Of a stretch of 64,000 nt of DNA, positions 1-12,109 are shown piece by piece; position 1 is the stretch's first letter; every line of letters starts with the position of its first letter. The DNA is from Neopestalotiopsis rosae (Eukaryota; Ascomycota; Sordariomycetes; Amphisphaeriales; Sporocadaceae). The stretch is taken from assembly GCA_023078685.1 (NCBI GenBank), contig JALGAS010000011.1, positions 744,001 through 808,000 on the forward strand, in the 5' to 3' direction. The translations under genes and the position numbers were made by a program. The notes below the pieces were generated by a model. It searched no databases and was not told the origin of the DNA. It was given only the letters and a program-made list of their open reading frames with translations.

Positions 1-2202
1 GACTCGCAGGCCCTCGGAAGCCAGTGACTCGGCTTCGGCTGTGATTGCAGCCTTGAAGTCGTCCGTGGCATCCAGCAACGGCAGCATGGCCTCGAGTGCA
101 CCCTTGCTGTAGACATGCATCGAGTTGGACCCCGCGTGCTTGTAGACAACCGTCATTCGCTTGCAGGACGAGTCAAATGGGAATTCGGCAATCAAGCTAG
201 ACGTCCTGTTCTGCATAATGGTGGACTTGTTGAGGCCGAAACGCATGGCGAAAACGTGCAGCGCAATCTCGGTCGGTTCGCCGGTGGCGGTCCAGTCCGA
301 GGGTCCTACGGTGGATATCGTAGATGTCTCTCCCAGGTCCTCGCCCGGCCCAGCCTTGCCATCACTGACAACAGAGTTGTTACAGAGCGAGATACACTCT
401 ACAAACGCTTGAGCTCCTCCAGAGAGCTGCGAAAGCGAAGCAGACTCGGCTTTGTCTTCCCTGTTTGAGCCCCATCTCACCCTTCCGCTGCTCGGATCAA
501 GAGGGTGTGTACATTCTTCCACTGTAGCCATCATCGGGCCTTCACAGAGCCAAACTTTTCTTGTGATCATCTTGCCTTGGGTGAGAGTTCCGGTCTTGTC
601 GGTGCAGATGTTGGTCACGCCACCCACGGCTTCCAGGGCCGACATCTTTCGCACAATCACATTGCCTCGAGCCATGGCCTTTGTCCCCACGGCGATACTG
701 ATGGTAAGTACAGCGATGAGCGACTCTGGAATCACGGCAACTCCGACGCAAATGCCGTAGATGAGGACTTCGTCGCTGACCTGGAACCTGCTGACGGAGA
801 AAACAATGATGACCAAGAGAGCGGCGAGCGCAAAGAGTAGCAGTGCAAATTTACTGAGCTTAACCTGAAGAGGAGTTCCATCGAGACCGAGGATACCCTT
901 CATTGTGATTTTTGACTTTCTGAACATCCGGGCAGCAAAGGATAAGTCTTGTCCAGCAAAGGGATTTGCTCTCAGCATTTCTGCGATCTTACCAACCTCG
1001 GTCGACATACCCGTGGCCACTACTACTGCAGTGCCTCTACCCCGGGTGATCTTGCTGGCCGAGTACAACACTGCAGAGAGTAAGTATATAGTCGAAATAG
1101 TCTCGTTTTGCACACTGCGCATATCCACTTTATGTTGACACTGAACGCTGCTCTGTCGTCTTGGATCGTGTGATTTTCCATGGTGGAAATACGAAAGACT
1201 GTAGGGAGGTTCCACTCACTATTTATCCTGTCACCAAGGGGAACTTCTGGATCATCCAAGATTGCCTCGGCATGTTTGCTGATTGGAAGCGATTCTCCGG
1301 TCAAGTGAGCTTCCTGGCAAATTGTTAGCAAACAGACGCTCGCAAGCCGAAAAGGACCGCCTCGCAGCTCTCACATCAGTTGTCAGGTTAAGACCACCAA
1401 TCAGTCGGAGGTCGGCTGGGACAATGTCGCCAACATGGAGGACGACGACATCACCGCAAACCAGCTCCTCAGCCTTGATGGCAATGGTGCGCCCCTGTCG
1501 GATGACCTTGCATGTTGGTGCCGAGAGAGCAAAAAGTGACTGGATAGCCTTTTCAGCTTTAAAGTCTTGCCAAAACCTAGCGAACCATTAGCATGTGTAT
1601 TTTTTATAATCATACTTTATCCAGACAGAGCCGTATGCACATGCAGCATCAAATGCAGGGCCATCATGGTATGGAGGAGGCGCAGCAATATATTGTAGAA
1701 GTTGTCAGAGGAAGAGCAGGTCGCGTGACATCTGGCTTGGCATGGCATTGTATGACAGCCACGCAAAATACTGACCCTCGTGGCGTGGCCAGCAGACAGC
1801 GCACAAAGCAAGATGAATGGTGATGGCCACAGCAGTGGAGTGAGCAAAGAGGGCAGAGCAGGAGATGGCAACGCAATTGATAAAGACTCACCCAACGACA
1901 ATGTTGAGGCCAATGACAAAGGTAATGATACCACCTTCGATATAATCGTGAATGGCAAAGGAGATGGCCATGACGGCGACGAGGACGAGAGTTAAACTGT
2001 TGCTAATCTGCCTCATGAAAATCTTCCACGAGGATAGCCCTTTAGCTCCTTCAACCTTATTAGGGCCATGTTGCTCCAGGCGAGAAGAGGCTTCGGCGTC
2101 GTCGAGTCCATTCTGGAAATTGGTCTGTAGGAGAAGCTGCTCTAGTTGCTCAAGTTGGACCGTATGAGCGGAGTCGACGGGGGCAAGGGGAGGATCACCC
2201 AT
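1..2202 (-). CDS. ENA-type (P-type IID) cation-exporting ATPase, 3' end beyond window
   Basis: A P-type ATPase that probably pumps Na+ or K+ out across the plasma or an internal membrane. Exons I can place are 2202-1892, 1576-1375, 1313-1220 and 1070 to the left edge, joined by GT-AG introns of 315, 61 and 149 nt. The N-terminus has the cation-ATPase N domain (HGPNKVEG) and first membrane helices. The actuator motif LTGESLP lies in exon 3, VIPESL in membrane helix 4, the phosphorylation motif DKTGTLT at about 580-600, and the KGA nucleotide-binding motif near the left edge. The run FKAEKAIQSL and the N-M junction after exon 3 match ENA pumps better than SERCA or PMR1. The C-terminal third is missing only because the window ends. 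ENA-class assignment is inference from overall likeness; the P-type ATPase call is firm. Confidence 0.9.
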
Positions 2203-4713
2203 TCACGTAGACGTTCAGAGCTCAGCAAGCTTTGTGCTGCTGTGGCCGACTTGTATATGTATGATACAAATACTGGATGATGCCTGTGCAACTATGCAAA
2301 GACACACACACATACACACTTTGTAGTCTGTAATGTTTTCCTGGGATCCGACTATGTCTGGATACAACAGCCCAATGTTCGTAGACAGAGAAAAAGAGAA
2401 GGAAGCAAAGAGGGACACTAGAAGGGAAAGACGGAAGGCGAGCATATTTGACCAAAACAACGATAACATGTACAAGAGGCAGGTACTAAGCAAAAAGAAC
2501 ATTGAATGGGCTCCTTCGAGGCCCTGCCCTTGCTATGGGCGAATGAACGGAGGGCACTTACTTGATTGAATTGCTTTCTTTCCCTGTTATGGAAAGGAAA
2601 GAGTTATTGTACCATGTGTACCCGTCACTCTTCCCTGTCTGCGTACCTACCTACATTACTTGGGTGTCTACAGATTACTACTAACCTACACAACTGGAAT
2701 CTATCTAGGTAGGTACTGTGTAGGTACATGAATTCCACCCATTGCTCGGTCGACATTGGCCATCTGAAGGTACCGGTTGCTGTTGTGTTGTTCATCTTCC
2801 CCAGGTGCGTACTACAGTAGGTGGTTGCCCCCCCCTCATTGATGGGCCACCTCCAAGACTCCAAGAGCATTCTAATGCATGTGGCCAATCGCCAAGGGTC
2901 GAAAGTCAAGTCAAGAAGAGGCGTTGACGCTGATATTGGTTAGATGCCACCCGGGAGCTCTTGGCTAGCCGGGATTGTCGAACCATATCAGCGGACGACT
3001 GCTGCGGGGACGGCGTAAGGGTGGAGTCAATGTTTGACTCTCTACCTTTTCACCTGGCCGCCCTGTTTGCCCTGCTGTCGCCTACCTGGGAAGTTCAAGG
3101 GACGCAGGTAATACGTGTGCGCTTCTTAACTGGCACACGTTTTACCGTACACGCTTTGTTTGTATGTCATGTATATGTATGCTTAGGCGACGCACATGAT
3201 GTGCAGGTGCCAACTGAAGCAACTGCTTTAGTGTGTATGTGTTTACGCTTGCTAGCTGCTTACGAAACCTATCATATAAACTAGCTACATGCCTACGATA
3301 CTGCGTACATAGTCGAGAGTAACCCATGTCCGGCCGCTCGGCAACTCGGCCACAAACCGACAGGGCTTCCAAGTTCCAAGGCTGTTCAAGTGTCTGTATA
3401 GCGTCAAAGCCGAGAAGCCAACCGACTTTGTACATCTCGGCGCCAATAAATACACGCAATATCTTTCAATCTACTTTCGTCTTGCACACTGTTGATACGA
3501 AGTCAACCTGGCGAGATCAGGAATCTCAAGTGCCCCGTGCATCAAAACCCATACTGTATACTCTGCGTAGCTGTGTCTTTAATGACGACTACCGACCAAT
3601 TGCAATGAGGACCCTGTACTATATGCTGGACCTTGGTTGTATACGCACAGGGTTGCTGCAAGAACCGACCGGCGACAGCCACAAGCGCCCACTGTTTCCT
3701 GTTTCCCGGGCTTCTGGTGAGATTAGCGGCGTAGGCCGTCGACGCCGACTACTACCGCATTGCCGCTACGACGATCCGTGGGAATCACTTTTTCTTCCGG
3801 GACCGTGTCGAGGACAAGTCTTCGGATGGAAGAAAATTCAGTAGACTGATGAAGAATGCATCAGACGGCCAAAAACAAAGGCGAATCGACACAACGAGAG
3901 TGCATGGGCAAATGTGCATGTGTATCAGCCGCCAAGATCAATTCCTGGCGTTTATTGCGGATAGCCAAGCACCTAGAAGAACACAGCCACGCATGGCATC
4001 ATCATCATTATCGTGATGACTAAGATCCAAGTCCAGTCGCGACCTGCTTCTGCCCCTCGTCAAGTAACTTGGCCTTCCTAAAACGCCGAGACAAGAATGG
4101 TCACGAGATGTTTTTGCTTCGCCGCGGCGCAGCTTTCTTCTTCTTCTTCTTGTCTCTTCTCTTGCAGCTCGCTCGCACTGGGTTTCCTAGCGGCGTTGAC
4201 CTTCCAGCTATCGTGCTGCAAAGCTACTTGGCAATGTCACCGCCTCCAAGATGACGGGATGCATGCCTACCTTGGTCTTCAATTCTTGTGCATGCAATCT
4301 ACAGTACTCGCACTGAGTTCATAGAGCGAGCCATGGTGCAATTTTTATCCCGGCTTCTTTTCCGCTCTATCACCATCTGCTAAGCATCAGTTCCGTTCAG
4401 AAACCATGACTCGTCTAAACGATAAGATATCCAGCGCTGCGTGCGGAGTAAGGTGCATCGACATTATGTGAATATGTCATTACGTGGTTGCGGACCCAAC
4501 TGTCGACGCTCATGGGTATTTAATCACAACTCCATACAAAGTATAGACAGGAAAGCCGTATCAACGAGCGTACTCTGTATAGCGATGACTGTACTACATA
4601 CGCGGTCGTGATAACTTAAGAGATTTGCTTTTTACTTTTCTTTCTTTCTATTTTTTTCTCTTCTTGCTTCTTCCTTGTCATATACTTCCTCTTCTGAATA
4701 GTCTTTTTGTCGT
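2203..4713. other. Intergenic region upstream of the ATPase gene
   Basis: About 2.5 kb between the ATPase start and the amidohydrolase stop, so it holds the ATPase promoter. Open frames here (for example 3326-3844) lack recognisable domains and fungal codon pattern. A pyrimidine-rich tract with poly-T lies at about 4621-4680, just past the amidohydrolase stop. Short repeated pieces of the word TAGGTAGGTA/TACCTACC occur near 2640-2730, as is common in fungal intergenic DNA. I see no RNA gene. Confidence 0.6.
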
Positions 4714-6369
4714 CTATTTCTGACTTGAACCATCTGCAGAATCGATATCAAAGACTTTCTTACCCTTGAACCATGTCTGCTTTACCTGTGCCTGTAGTAA
4801 ACTCGCAGTGTCCCACTCCATGTCCACCACTGCAAAATCTGCCGAAAGGCCAACATCGAGCTTGCCGGTAAGGTTGTCTGCAAAACAGCTGTATGCAGAG
4901 CCAGCGGTGGCCCCGGCAATGGCGGCGGACAGCTGCAAGGCAAACTGGGGGTTAATGGTGGTCTGCAGGTCTGGCTCGCGAGCGGAGCGGCGCGTCGTGG
5001 CCGTGTAGATGTTCTGCAGCGGCCCATGAGGAGCCGTTGGGGCGTCGGACCCGAGCGCGAGCACTGCGCCGCCATCGGCAAAGTCCTTGTAGGCAAAAGC
5101 CCGCCCGCACCGGTCTTCTCCCAGGAGCTGCGGCCAGGCGCGCAGAATGGCCGGGTCCGAATGCACGGGCTGGACTGAAGCCGTGATGCCCAGCCGCCCG
5201 AGACGGGCGGCGTCCTCGGGCATGGCCAGCTCGAGATGCTCGATGCGGTGCCTGCGACCCACCGTTGCGTTCTGCTCGAAGGCATCAATGGCCATGCGCA
5301 CCGTGTAGTCACCAATGGCGTGGAGAGCGCACTGCAAGCCAGCCTCGTCGGCCTTTTTGACCACGGGGGCAATCTCGTCCAACGTCCACAGGGGGCTGCA
5401 GTCAGCGGCATTGGACGAGTACGGCTCCGTCAGTGCCGCCGTGCACGCGTCAATGATACCATCACATATGATTTTTATGCCCGCAATACGGAAGTCGGGG
5501 CTCGTCTCGGCATTTAGCTCGTTCCGCAGCTCGATGGCTCGGTCCACTTGCGCCAGCGTCTCTGCTGGGTCCTTCTTGGGCGCAATGAGCCAATGTGCCG
5601 CCAGTCTAAAGGGTAGGGTTTCCCTCTGCCTCAAGGTTCGGATTGCCTCGAGGGCGTTCTCATCCAAGGCCATGTCGATGGCGCCCGTGTAACCCTCTGC
5701 ATTGAAGACCTCTATCGCCCCCCGAATCGAGGCCAGCTTCTCATCCATGGAAGCAACGCGGGCAATATGCGGCCAGATGATGAGCATGACGCAGGACTCG
5801 AGCAGCACTCCCGTGGCTTTACCCGATGCGTCTCTCTCGATTGTGCCTCCCACGGGATCTGGGGTATCTGCAATGTCGAGTTCCTGGAGCGCAGCAGTGT
5901 TGCACCACGTCGCGTGTAAGCTCTTCTCGTCAATGTAGATGGGCCTTGGATCAATGTCGTCAAGCATGGCCGAAGTGACCTTGCCCGGCGTCATGGAGAA
6001 CATCCATCCCTTGCAGGTAATTCTAGGCGCGTCGGGGTTGGCCTCTGCAAACTCCTTGATGGCCGCCTTGATATCGTCAAGGTTCTTGCAGTGCTGAAGT
6101 GGTACGCTCTTCAGAGACTGACCGAGACTGAGGAGGTGTATGTGGCCGTCAAAAAACCCCGGCAATACGATGCGGCCCTGCATGTCGTGGCGATCTGCGC
6201 CCGATGCTTCGGCATGTGTAACCTGGGCATCGCTGGATTGGCCGACGTGGGTGATGCGCCCAGCCGAGTCGGCCACGATGCAGTCTACAAAATGGTGGTC
6301 TCGGCCATCAGTGCCCGAACTCTGGAAGAACTTTCCATTATAGTAAACGGAGGCGCTCGACGAACTCAT
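4714..6369 (-). CDS. YtcJ-like metal-dependent amidohydrolase
   Basis: A single-exon gene for a 551-residue protein of the amidohydrolase superfamily (Amidohydro_3, YtcJ type). These enzymes hydrolyse C-N bonds using metal held in a TIM barrel; the substrate cannot be told from sequence. Visible motifs are the first metal pair in GFFDGHIHL (histidines at about residues 76 and 78), HAIGDYTV, RIEHLE, and the late aspartate in LGSDAP. The C-terminal strand region ending in DFAVVDMEWD is typical of the family. Length is usual for the family (about 540-560). The first ATG is at 6369; the open frame continues a few codons upstream without an ATG. There is no signal peptide, so it is probably cytosolic. 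A (TA)n microsatellite lies about 75 nt upstream of the start. Confidence 0.88.
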   Translation of the reverse strand: MSSSSASVYYNGKFFQSSGTDGRDHHFVDCIVADSAGRITHVGQSSDAQVTHAEASGADRHDMQGRIVLPGFFDGHIHLLSLGQSLKSVPLQHCKNLDDIKAAIKEFAEANPDAPRITCKGWMFSMTPGKVTSAMLDDIDPRPIYIDEKSLHATWCNTAALQELDIADTPDPVGGTIERDASGKATGVLLESCVMLIIWPHIARVASMDEKLASIRGAIEVFNAEGYTGAIDMALDENALEAIRTLRQRETLPFRLAAHWLIAPKKDPAETLAQVDRAIELRNELNAETSPDFRIAGIKIICDGIIDACTAALTEPYSSNAADCSPLWTLDEIAPVVKKADEAGLQCALHAIGDYTVRMAIDAFEQNATVGRRHRIEHLELAMPEDAARLGRLGITASVQPVHSDPAILRAWPQLLGEDRCGRAFAYKDFADGGAVLALGSDAPTAPHGPLQNIYTATTRRSAREPDLQTTINPQFALQLSAAIAGATAGSAYSCFADNLTGKLDVGLSADFAVVDMEWDTASLLQAQVKQTWFKGKKVFDIDSADGSSQK

Positions 6370-6442
6370 GCTGTCTATTGTCCACAATGCATAAGACTTG
6401 TATCATAGAAACAGAGGAAGGCTGGTTGAGAAAAATTAAAGT

Positions 6443-6446
<4 letters not shown>

Positions 6447-6476
<30 letters not shown>
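6447..6476. repeat. (TA)n microsatellite
   Basis: An uninterrupted run of about fifteen TA dinucleotides lies roughly 75 to 110 nt upstream of the amidohydrolase ATG, probably within its leader or core promoter. Confidence 0.9.
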
Positions 6477-6479
<3 letters not shown>

Positions 6480-7449
6480 CTCAGAAGACGAAGGAAAAGA
6501 AGAAAAAGGTCACAGGAGTGTGGGTTGTATTCTAATGAAAGCCGAGGATGGAGTGTTACTTTGTAAATCATGACACGAAGGTCGGACTTGGGTCACGAAT
6601 CAGGTAGTCACAGTAAATGAGTAGCCAATGAATTGGACGATGCAGCCCAGACGCCCATACCGATAACGATGGATCCCCGATTCCGATCACGGCCTGCTAG
6701 CTCAGCAGCGCTGAGTGTGAGCACTTCATTAAGTCACCATGCATCCAGTGCGCCTTTTCCTGCTGTAATCCACCGTTTGTAGCATGAATGAGGAAAGGGA
6801 ACAAATGGTGCTTGCAAGAGGTATGAGCCAACATTGCGAGGGTCTTATTCTTCCAGCGTGTGCCCCCAGCTGGGTGTTGATAGTCCACATTTATAGGTAA
6901 AAAGCAGTGCCCGTGCGGATTAAGTTAAAAAAGAAAGAAAGAAAGAAATAAAGCCCATTTGATGACTACCTGTTCACGGTTCGGCGCTCGCGGAGTTACG
7001 CCCCATCATTGCGTACCTATACATTTTGTTTAGTGCTAGGCCATACCTCCCGCCTACCTATACAGTTATACTCCAAAGCTACCCACCCAAGCCAGTTTGC
7101 TCAGTATACACTTTGCCCTTGATGAGCCATAATGATTCAATCAAATACATAGATCGTCGGCCAGTCACACGCTGTCTATCTCACGCCCCTTTCCATATTT
7201 AAGCATTAGGCCAATTGAATTTTGTCCTTTCTCTTGCTATCTTTCTTTTTCCTTCGAGGCGGCAAAATGGGTTGTATATAGGTGGCGTCAGCAGAACTAA
7301 ATGCCGTCTTACCTCGGCGATACCAGCGCTGGTAATAGAGTATCTCGCGTAAGAGGTATAAATCAGAGGATGGGCAACCGCTCAAGTATCGTCGTCTATC
7401 AGCTATAGCAAATATTTCTCGCAATATACAGATCGTTGTTCCCATCATC
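6477..7449. other. Intergenic, divergent promoters
   Basis: This stretch separates the divergent amidohydrolase and MBL-fold genes, so both promoters are here. I see a short GAAA repeat at about 6931-6950 and a pyrimidine-rich stretch at about 7222-7256. I see no gene. Confidence 0.5.
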
Positions 7450-8259
7450 ATGGACCCATCACGTCCACAGCAAAGCTCCGTGGTTGTCACCTACGTGGGG
7501 ACTGCCACTGCAATCATCGAAATTGAAGGCGTGACATTTCTGACAGATCCTTACTTCTCGCCAGATGGGACGTCCTGGGAAGTGGCGCCTGGAGTATTCC
7601 TGACGAGCCACTACTCTCCCGCTCTGGACATTTCAGCACTGCCGCCCATTAATGTTGTCCTTCTCAGCCACGAAGACCACCCAGACAACCTCGACCAAGT
7701 TGGCCGTCGATTGCTCGACGGACGAATTGTATTCACAACCATGGACGGCGCGCGGAAGCTGGCACCGAGACCCGGTGTGCGTGGCCTCAAGGCCTGGCAG
7801 ACGACCAGAGTAGAACGAGCGGGAAAGACGTTTGAGATCACGGGGACACCTTGTCAGCATCTGCCCGGTGGAGAGTGTACCGGATTTGTGGTATCAAGCC
7901 CCGGCTTGGGAGCCACAGATGGTCGGCCTAATGCCATCTACTTTTCTGGCGATACGGTCTACATGGAGGAGCTTGCCGAAATCAGGGGTAGATTTCACGT
8001 CTTGGTTGCACTGCTGAACGTCGGGGCGGCAGCAGCAGCGGTGCCAGGAATACAGGAGCCGCTCGTGATAACCATGGATGGGAAACAAGCGGCGCGGTTA
8101 CACCGTGATATAGGAGCTGATGTCATGATTCCACTGCATTTTGAGAGCTGGAATCACTTTACTGAGGATAAAGCCGTGCTCGAAAGGGTCCTGGAAAGCG
8201 AGGGTGTATCTGCCGATGTATGCTGGCTTGAACCAGGTATTGCAAAGAGGGTCATATGA
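7450..8259 (+). CDS. UlaG-like metallo-beta-lactamase-fold hydrolase
   Basis: A single-exon gene for a 269-residue protein of the MBL-fold (UlaG / beta-lactamase_2) type. The N-terminal strands VTYVGTATAIIEIEG and FLTDPYFSP fit the family. The main metal site reads SHEDHPDN (about residues 73-80), a variant of the usual HxHxDH with E in place of the second histidine. The later metal ligands are visible as FSGDTVY (Asp about 168) and LHFESWNHF (His about 230). The fold assignment is good; the substrate is unknown. The changed HxHxDH box may mean altered metal binding. No signal peptide or membrane segment is seen. The ATG at 7450 begins the conserved domain at once, which supports this start. 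Confidence 0.85.
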   Translation: MDPSRPQQSSVVVTYVGTATAIIEIEGVTFLTDPYFSPDGTSWEVAPGVFLTSHYSPALDISALPPINVVLLSHEDHPDNLDQVGRRLLDGRIVFTTMDGARKLAPRPGVRGLKAWQTTRVERAGKTFEITGTPCQHLPGGECTGFVVSSPGLGATDGRPNAIYFSGDTVYMEELAEIRGRFHVLVALLNVGAAAAAVPGIQEPLVITMDGKQAARLHRDIGADVMIPLHFESWNHFTEDKAVLERVLESEGVSADVCWLEPGIAKRVI

Positions 8260-9383
8260 GAGAGAGATGCTTACCCACATTTACATGAATGACCTGCTTA
8301 TTTATGGACTTGAACCTGACCAGGTTGTGATGCAATGGTAAGTAGATGTGATGATATTGTTTTTGAAGTTGTTCGTGTTTGTAACAATAAGATCAATAAT
8401 GAAAGAAAGAGATGATAATGTATGACAAGTGGACAGTCAGGAAGGTTGTACTCATTTGCACAAACGTCCATGGATAGTTGACCATCACATGGCTGGAATA
8501 CATGGGGACCTCATTTTTCGGTCCCCGCACTCTGAAAAAAAATACACTAAGTTATGTAGCTACTACGCCAGGCTTGAATGCTACCTAAAAGCACCCCAGC
8601 CAAACCAAAAATGGGGCGCACTAAAGTCCGTCTGTGCTGTCAAGTCTCAGTTCTCCCCCAGTTTCTCCCCAGGGTGTGGTGTCCAAGTGCTTGACAGTCC
8701 CCCAAGTCCCCAGCTCGCCCAGGACCCCGAGAAGCTCCAGCTCTCCAAGACTCCAATTTGGTCATCCCTGACGTCGGTCGCGGTTGATCGCTGTCCAATT
8801 GGTCTGGTCTGGTCTGGGGGACATCTGGAGGAGAGACTGGACTGGCTGACTGGAGAGCTGCCGAGGAATGCACTGGAGCTGATCGACTCACATGCAATTT
8901 TCGCCTCGGCTTCCACCAAAACATCTCTGAGAGCTGGAGGAGAGGGAGGGAGAAAAAAAGTAAGATTGCGGCTTTCAATGCATTAAACCAAATCAATCAG
9001 GGGACCCCCATCCATGGGTACGATACAAGCAAAACAACAGGAAACCCGATACTCCCAGCAATAATTATTCTAGGGCGACGAGTATGACCACGACCAGCTA
9101 GCTGTTTATTTTGTCGTGTCGTCGTCGTCGTCCAATTGCTCACTCATTCATGCCTACCTAACTACTTAGGTAGCCAGCCCTCTCGTCGCCGCGTCGTCGT
9201 CATCTGCCAGCACATCCGTCTCTAATCGACACTTGACCACACGACTTCCTATCAAACATTTCGATGCTGCATGCAATTAGTCCTGTCAAATCTGGCAAAT
9301 GCACACGGCGCTATTCGGCAGTTATCAGGTCGCAATAGCATAGCATTACATTTCTCTCCTTGCCTACACTCCTGCAACCCGAC
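8260..9383. other. Intergenic region upstream of the TMEM135-like gene
   Basis: About 1.1 kb between two genes read in the same direction. It has CGTCGT-type repeats at about 9114-9131 and 9189-9205 and several short C/T-rich stretches. An open frame at 8429-8986 has no recognisable domain. Confidence 0.5.
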
Positions 9384-11388
9384 ATGGCCTCTTCGTCCGG
9401 CCATTCCAAGAGATCTCCTGCCTCGGATGCGCCCGGATCTGGCCCGTCGTCATCGTCGCGACCCCGAGCAGCATCAAAGGCCAAGAGCCCGTCCTCGGTC
9501 GTTGATCCCGTCATGCGCAATGCCCTCCGATACACCATCTCTGCACGCGAATACGAATCCCTCCACAAGTATGTCCTGTCGCGCTCCAGACTGTTGCGCA
9601 AGAGAGCGCCGACCGTCAGCGCCGTCGAAAAGTACATGAACGGCCCCGGCGAAGACGGGACCAGAGGCAAGGGCAAGGGCAGCAAAGCAGCAGTTGCCTC
9701 GGCTTCCTCGTCCTCATCCGCGCCCTCTCCCTCCACTGGAGGAGCCGACACCTACAATTCCCGGGCCATTCGACATGCTCTGCGCCTCTTTGTCGCTACT
9801 GGTTTGGGAATGAAGCTCTATGGTATTATCATGGCGAGAGTCAAGGGCCAGAAAGGGTAAGAGTCTCTCCTCTTGCATGATTCATATCTGTCGGTTGCTG
9901 TTATTGTTGTTGTTGTCGTTGTCCTCGTTGGAAGCTGACACATTTTCCCTCCAGTTTGTCTGCACAAAACAAAAAGAAGGAGCCGTTTCACAAGTCGCCA
10001 ACACTCCGCCTGTCGCTCTCTCTTTCAACCATTCTGCTCCTATACCGGCTTCTGTTCCGCTTCCTCAGCCGCCTACGGGCCCAATTACTCGCGCCTGCAG
10101 CCGAGCCGTTCCGCAACCGCAACCCTCGAACGACACAGACCTTGACCTCGCCATATGCGCCCGCAGTCGGTGCTAGTCTGGCCGGTCTTGCGCTGGGCAT
10201 ATACCCGGCCGAGCAACTCCGCGTTTCCGTTGCCATCTACACTCTTTTCCGCGCGCTCGAATTCGGCTGGAATCTCCTCGAAGACGATGGTGCCGTATGG
10301 GGTTGGAAGGCCAAGGTGGGAGGCAAGGGCATGACCAAGCGCGAGCGGCCATGGTGGTTTGGGAGTTGGATGCTGCAGCCCTTTGCCTTTGGCCAGCTTC
10401 TGCATGCTACCGTGTTTGACCGCGATTGCGCCCCAGTCTCTTATATTGACTTTATTTGGAAGGGTACCTCGGAGTATCTACACAGCGCGCCTCGGGACCT
10501 GCCCGGCGGCGTCACATGGCCGGGCCCCTGGGACGTTGCTGATAGCCTCGCCCAGATGGCCAAGCTCAACTGGCCGTACGTATATCATGGTTTTAATCTT
10601 GCCTGTAGTGTCCTGTCCTGCCCTGTCCTGCTAACACAAGCCATAAATATTACAGACCCTACATTAGCCCGACCTTGTTCCCAAACCAGGAAACACTACC
10701 GGCCTCCTTGACGGCAATTGCGCCGCTCACGTCTAGGGCGCATCCGCTCATCACGTCCCTCAGCTGTGCTACGCTGCATCCTGCCGACCCCTCGTGCATT
10801 CGGACCTACGTATCCTTTTGGCTGCGCTCGTTTCCACGGATGGGCCGCTTCTTTCTCGTCTTTTATTCGCTGCTAATGCTGCCTCGGTACAAGGCGCTCT
10901 ACCACGCTCCATTGACAGTCCTGACCAAGCTGCTGGCACGCACCCTCCGCCTCTCGGGCTTCGTCACGGGTGCCATCTCGACCGCGTGGGCCAGCATCTG
11001 CCTGTTTCAGACGTGGCTGCCGCGTACGTTCCTCCCTACTCAACGGTTCTTCTTTGGTGGCTTCTTGGCGGGTCTGTGGGGTTTCGTCGAGCGCAAGGAA
11101 GGCAGAGGCGTTTTTCTCTACAGTGCCCGTACAAGCATCGACAGCCTCTGGAAGGTCGGCGTCAAGAGGAGATGGTGGAAAGCTATGCAGGGCGGTGATC
11201 TCTGGGTCTTCGTCCTGGCGCTAGCCATCACCGGCGCCGTCTACGAAAAAGATGCTGGGGCCATTCGGGAAGGCAATTGGAGAAAGGGTGTAAGCTGGGT
11301 TAGAGGCACGAGCTGGAAGGATTGGGAAGTCGATGAGGTGGACGAACAAGAAGAGGATGCAGCATCTGTCGAGGCTCGGGGATCCTAA
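9384..11388 (+). CDS. TMEM135-like integral membrane protein
   Basis: Three exons (9384-9856, 9955-10575, 10656-11388) with GT-AG introns of 98 and 80 nt give a 608-residue protein. The first 60 residues are Ser/Ala/Pro-rich and probably disordered. After that come several hydrophobic segments, for example around ILLLYRLLFRFL, GASLAGLALGIYP, FFLVFYSLLMLP and DLWVFVLALAITG. The block FFFGGFLAGLWGFVERKEGR, followed by a second Arg-rich helix, is the signature shared with animal TMEM135, a protein linked to peroxisomes and mitochondria. Fungal relatives are mostly uncharacterised. The acidic C-terminus is rich in Glu and Asp. The splice sites keep the frame exactly. The membrane-protein call is firm; the TMEM135 relation is from recalled similarity. 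Confidence 0.75.
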
Positions 11389-12109
11389 AGGCACAGGGGC
11401 GGAGCATAATATAGGCTCAGCGGCAGTGCAAGCATGTGCACCGCAAGCCAAGATCTTTATCGGCCTCCCAGTAAGGAACGCTGCTTCACTGATTGAGGCA
11501 TCGCGATTCATTGACATTTAGCGCATTACGAATAATGATGATTATAGTATATAATATGTATCCACGATGTTACCAAGATTGGCGGATACGTTGTTCAACG
11601 TTTCAACAAGTTTGCCCCGTTTGACCGACTTGAACCGTATACCTCGTGTCTCAGTAGAAGGCTCTACACACACACACCCATGCAAACCCAGTCAGCCACA
11701 ATGTATTGTGTGAACTCGGAAACATGAGATAAAGCAAGGTGAAATGTGACTGTGCAGACAAGGAAACCTCTTATTTCCTTCCCTCCCAAAGTCGCTGGCG
11801 TCTCTAGTTGCCTCTTTGTGTGTCTCTGTCCTATCTTGGACCAGCAATTATATGTTATTTTGAATAAGGAGAACATGTTGATGGCTTTCTGCTTCGTCAC
11901 TTGCGGCTTTGTTGCACATGTTTTTGTTCCTCGAGCATCCTTCGACAACAATGATGGTGAGATGCCATGGACGATCATGCAATGGCAATTATTTATTATC
12001 CTTATTTTCGAAGCTCTCAATATCGAGGATATATTACAATAATCAACTTTTGCGAATAGTCTGGACAAGTCTCGAGTAAATACAAACAACGGCAGCACTT
12101 TGGGATATC
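11389..12109. other. Intergenic region between same-direction genes
   Basis: About 0.7 kb holding the terminator of the TMEM135-like gene and the promoter of the metalloprotease gene. A short CA repeat occurs at about 11668-11679. Minus- and plus-strand open frames here lack domains. Confidence 0.5.

Noticed and set aside
3326..3844. 172-codon plus-strand open frame
   Set aside because: No domain, mixed composition, and it lies in an intergenic region without coding pattern.
4782..5411. Long minus-strand open frame inside the amidohydrolase gene
   Set aside because: It is a shifted frame of the same strand as a well-supported enzyme gene, and has no domain of its own.
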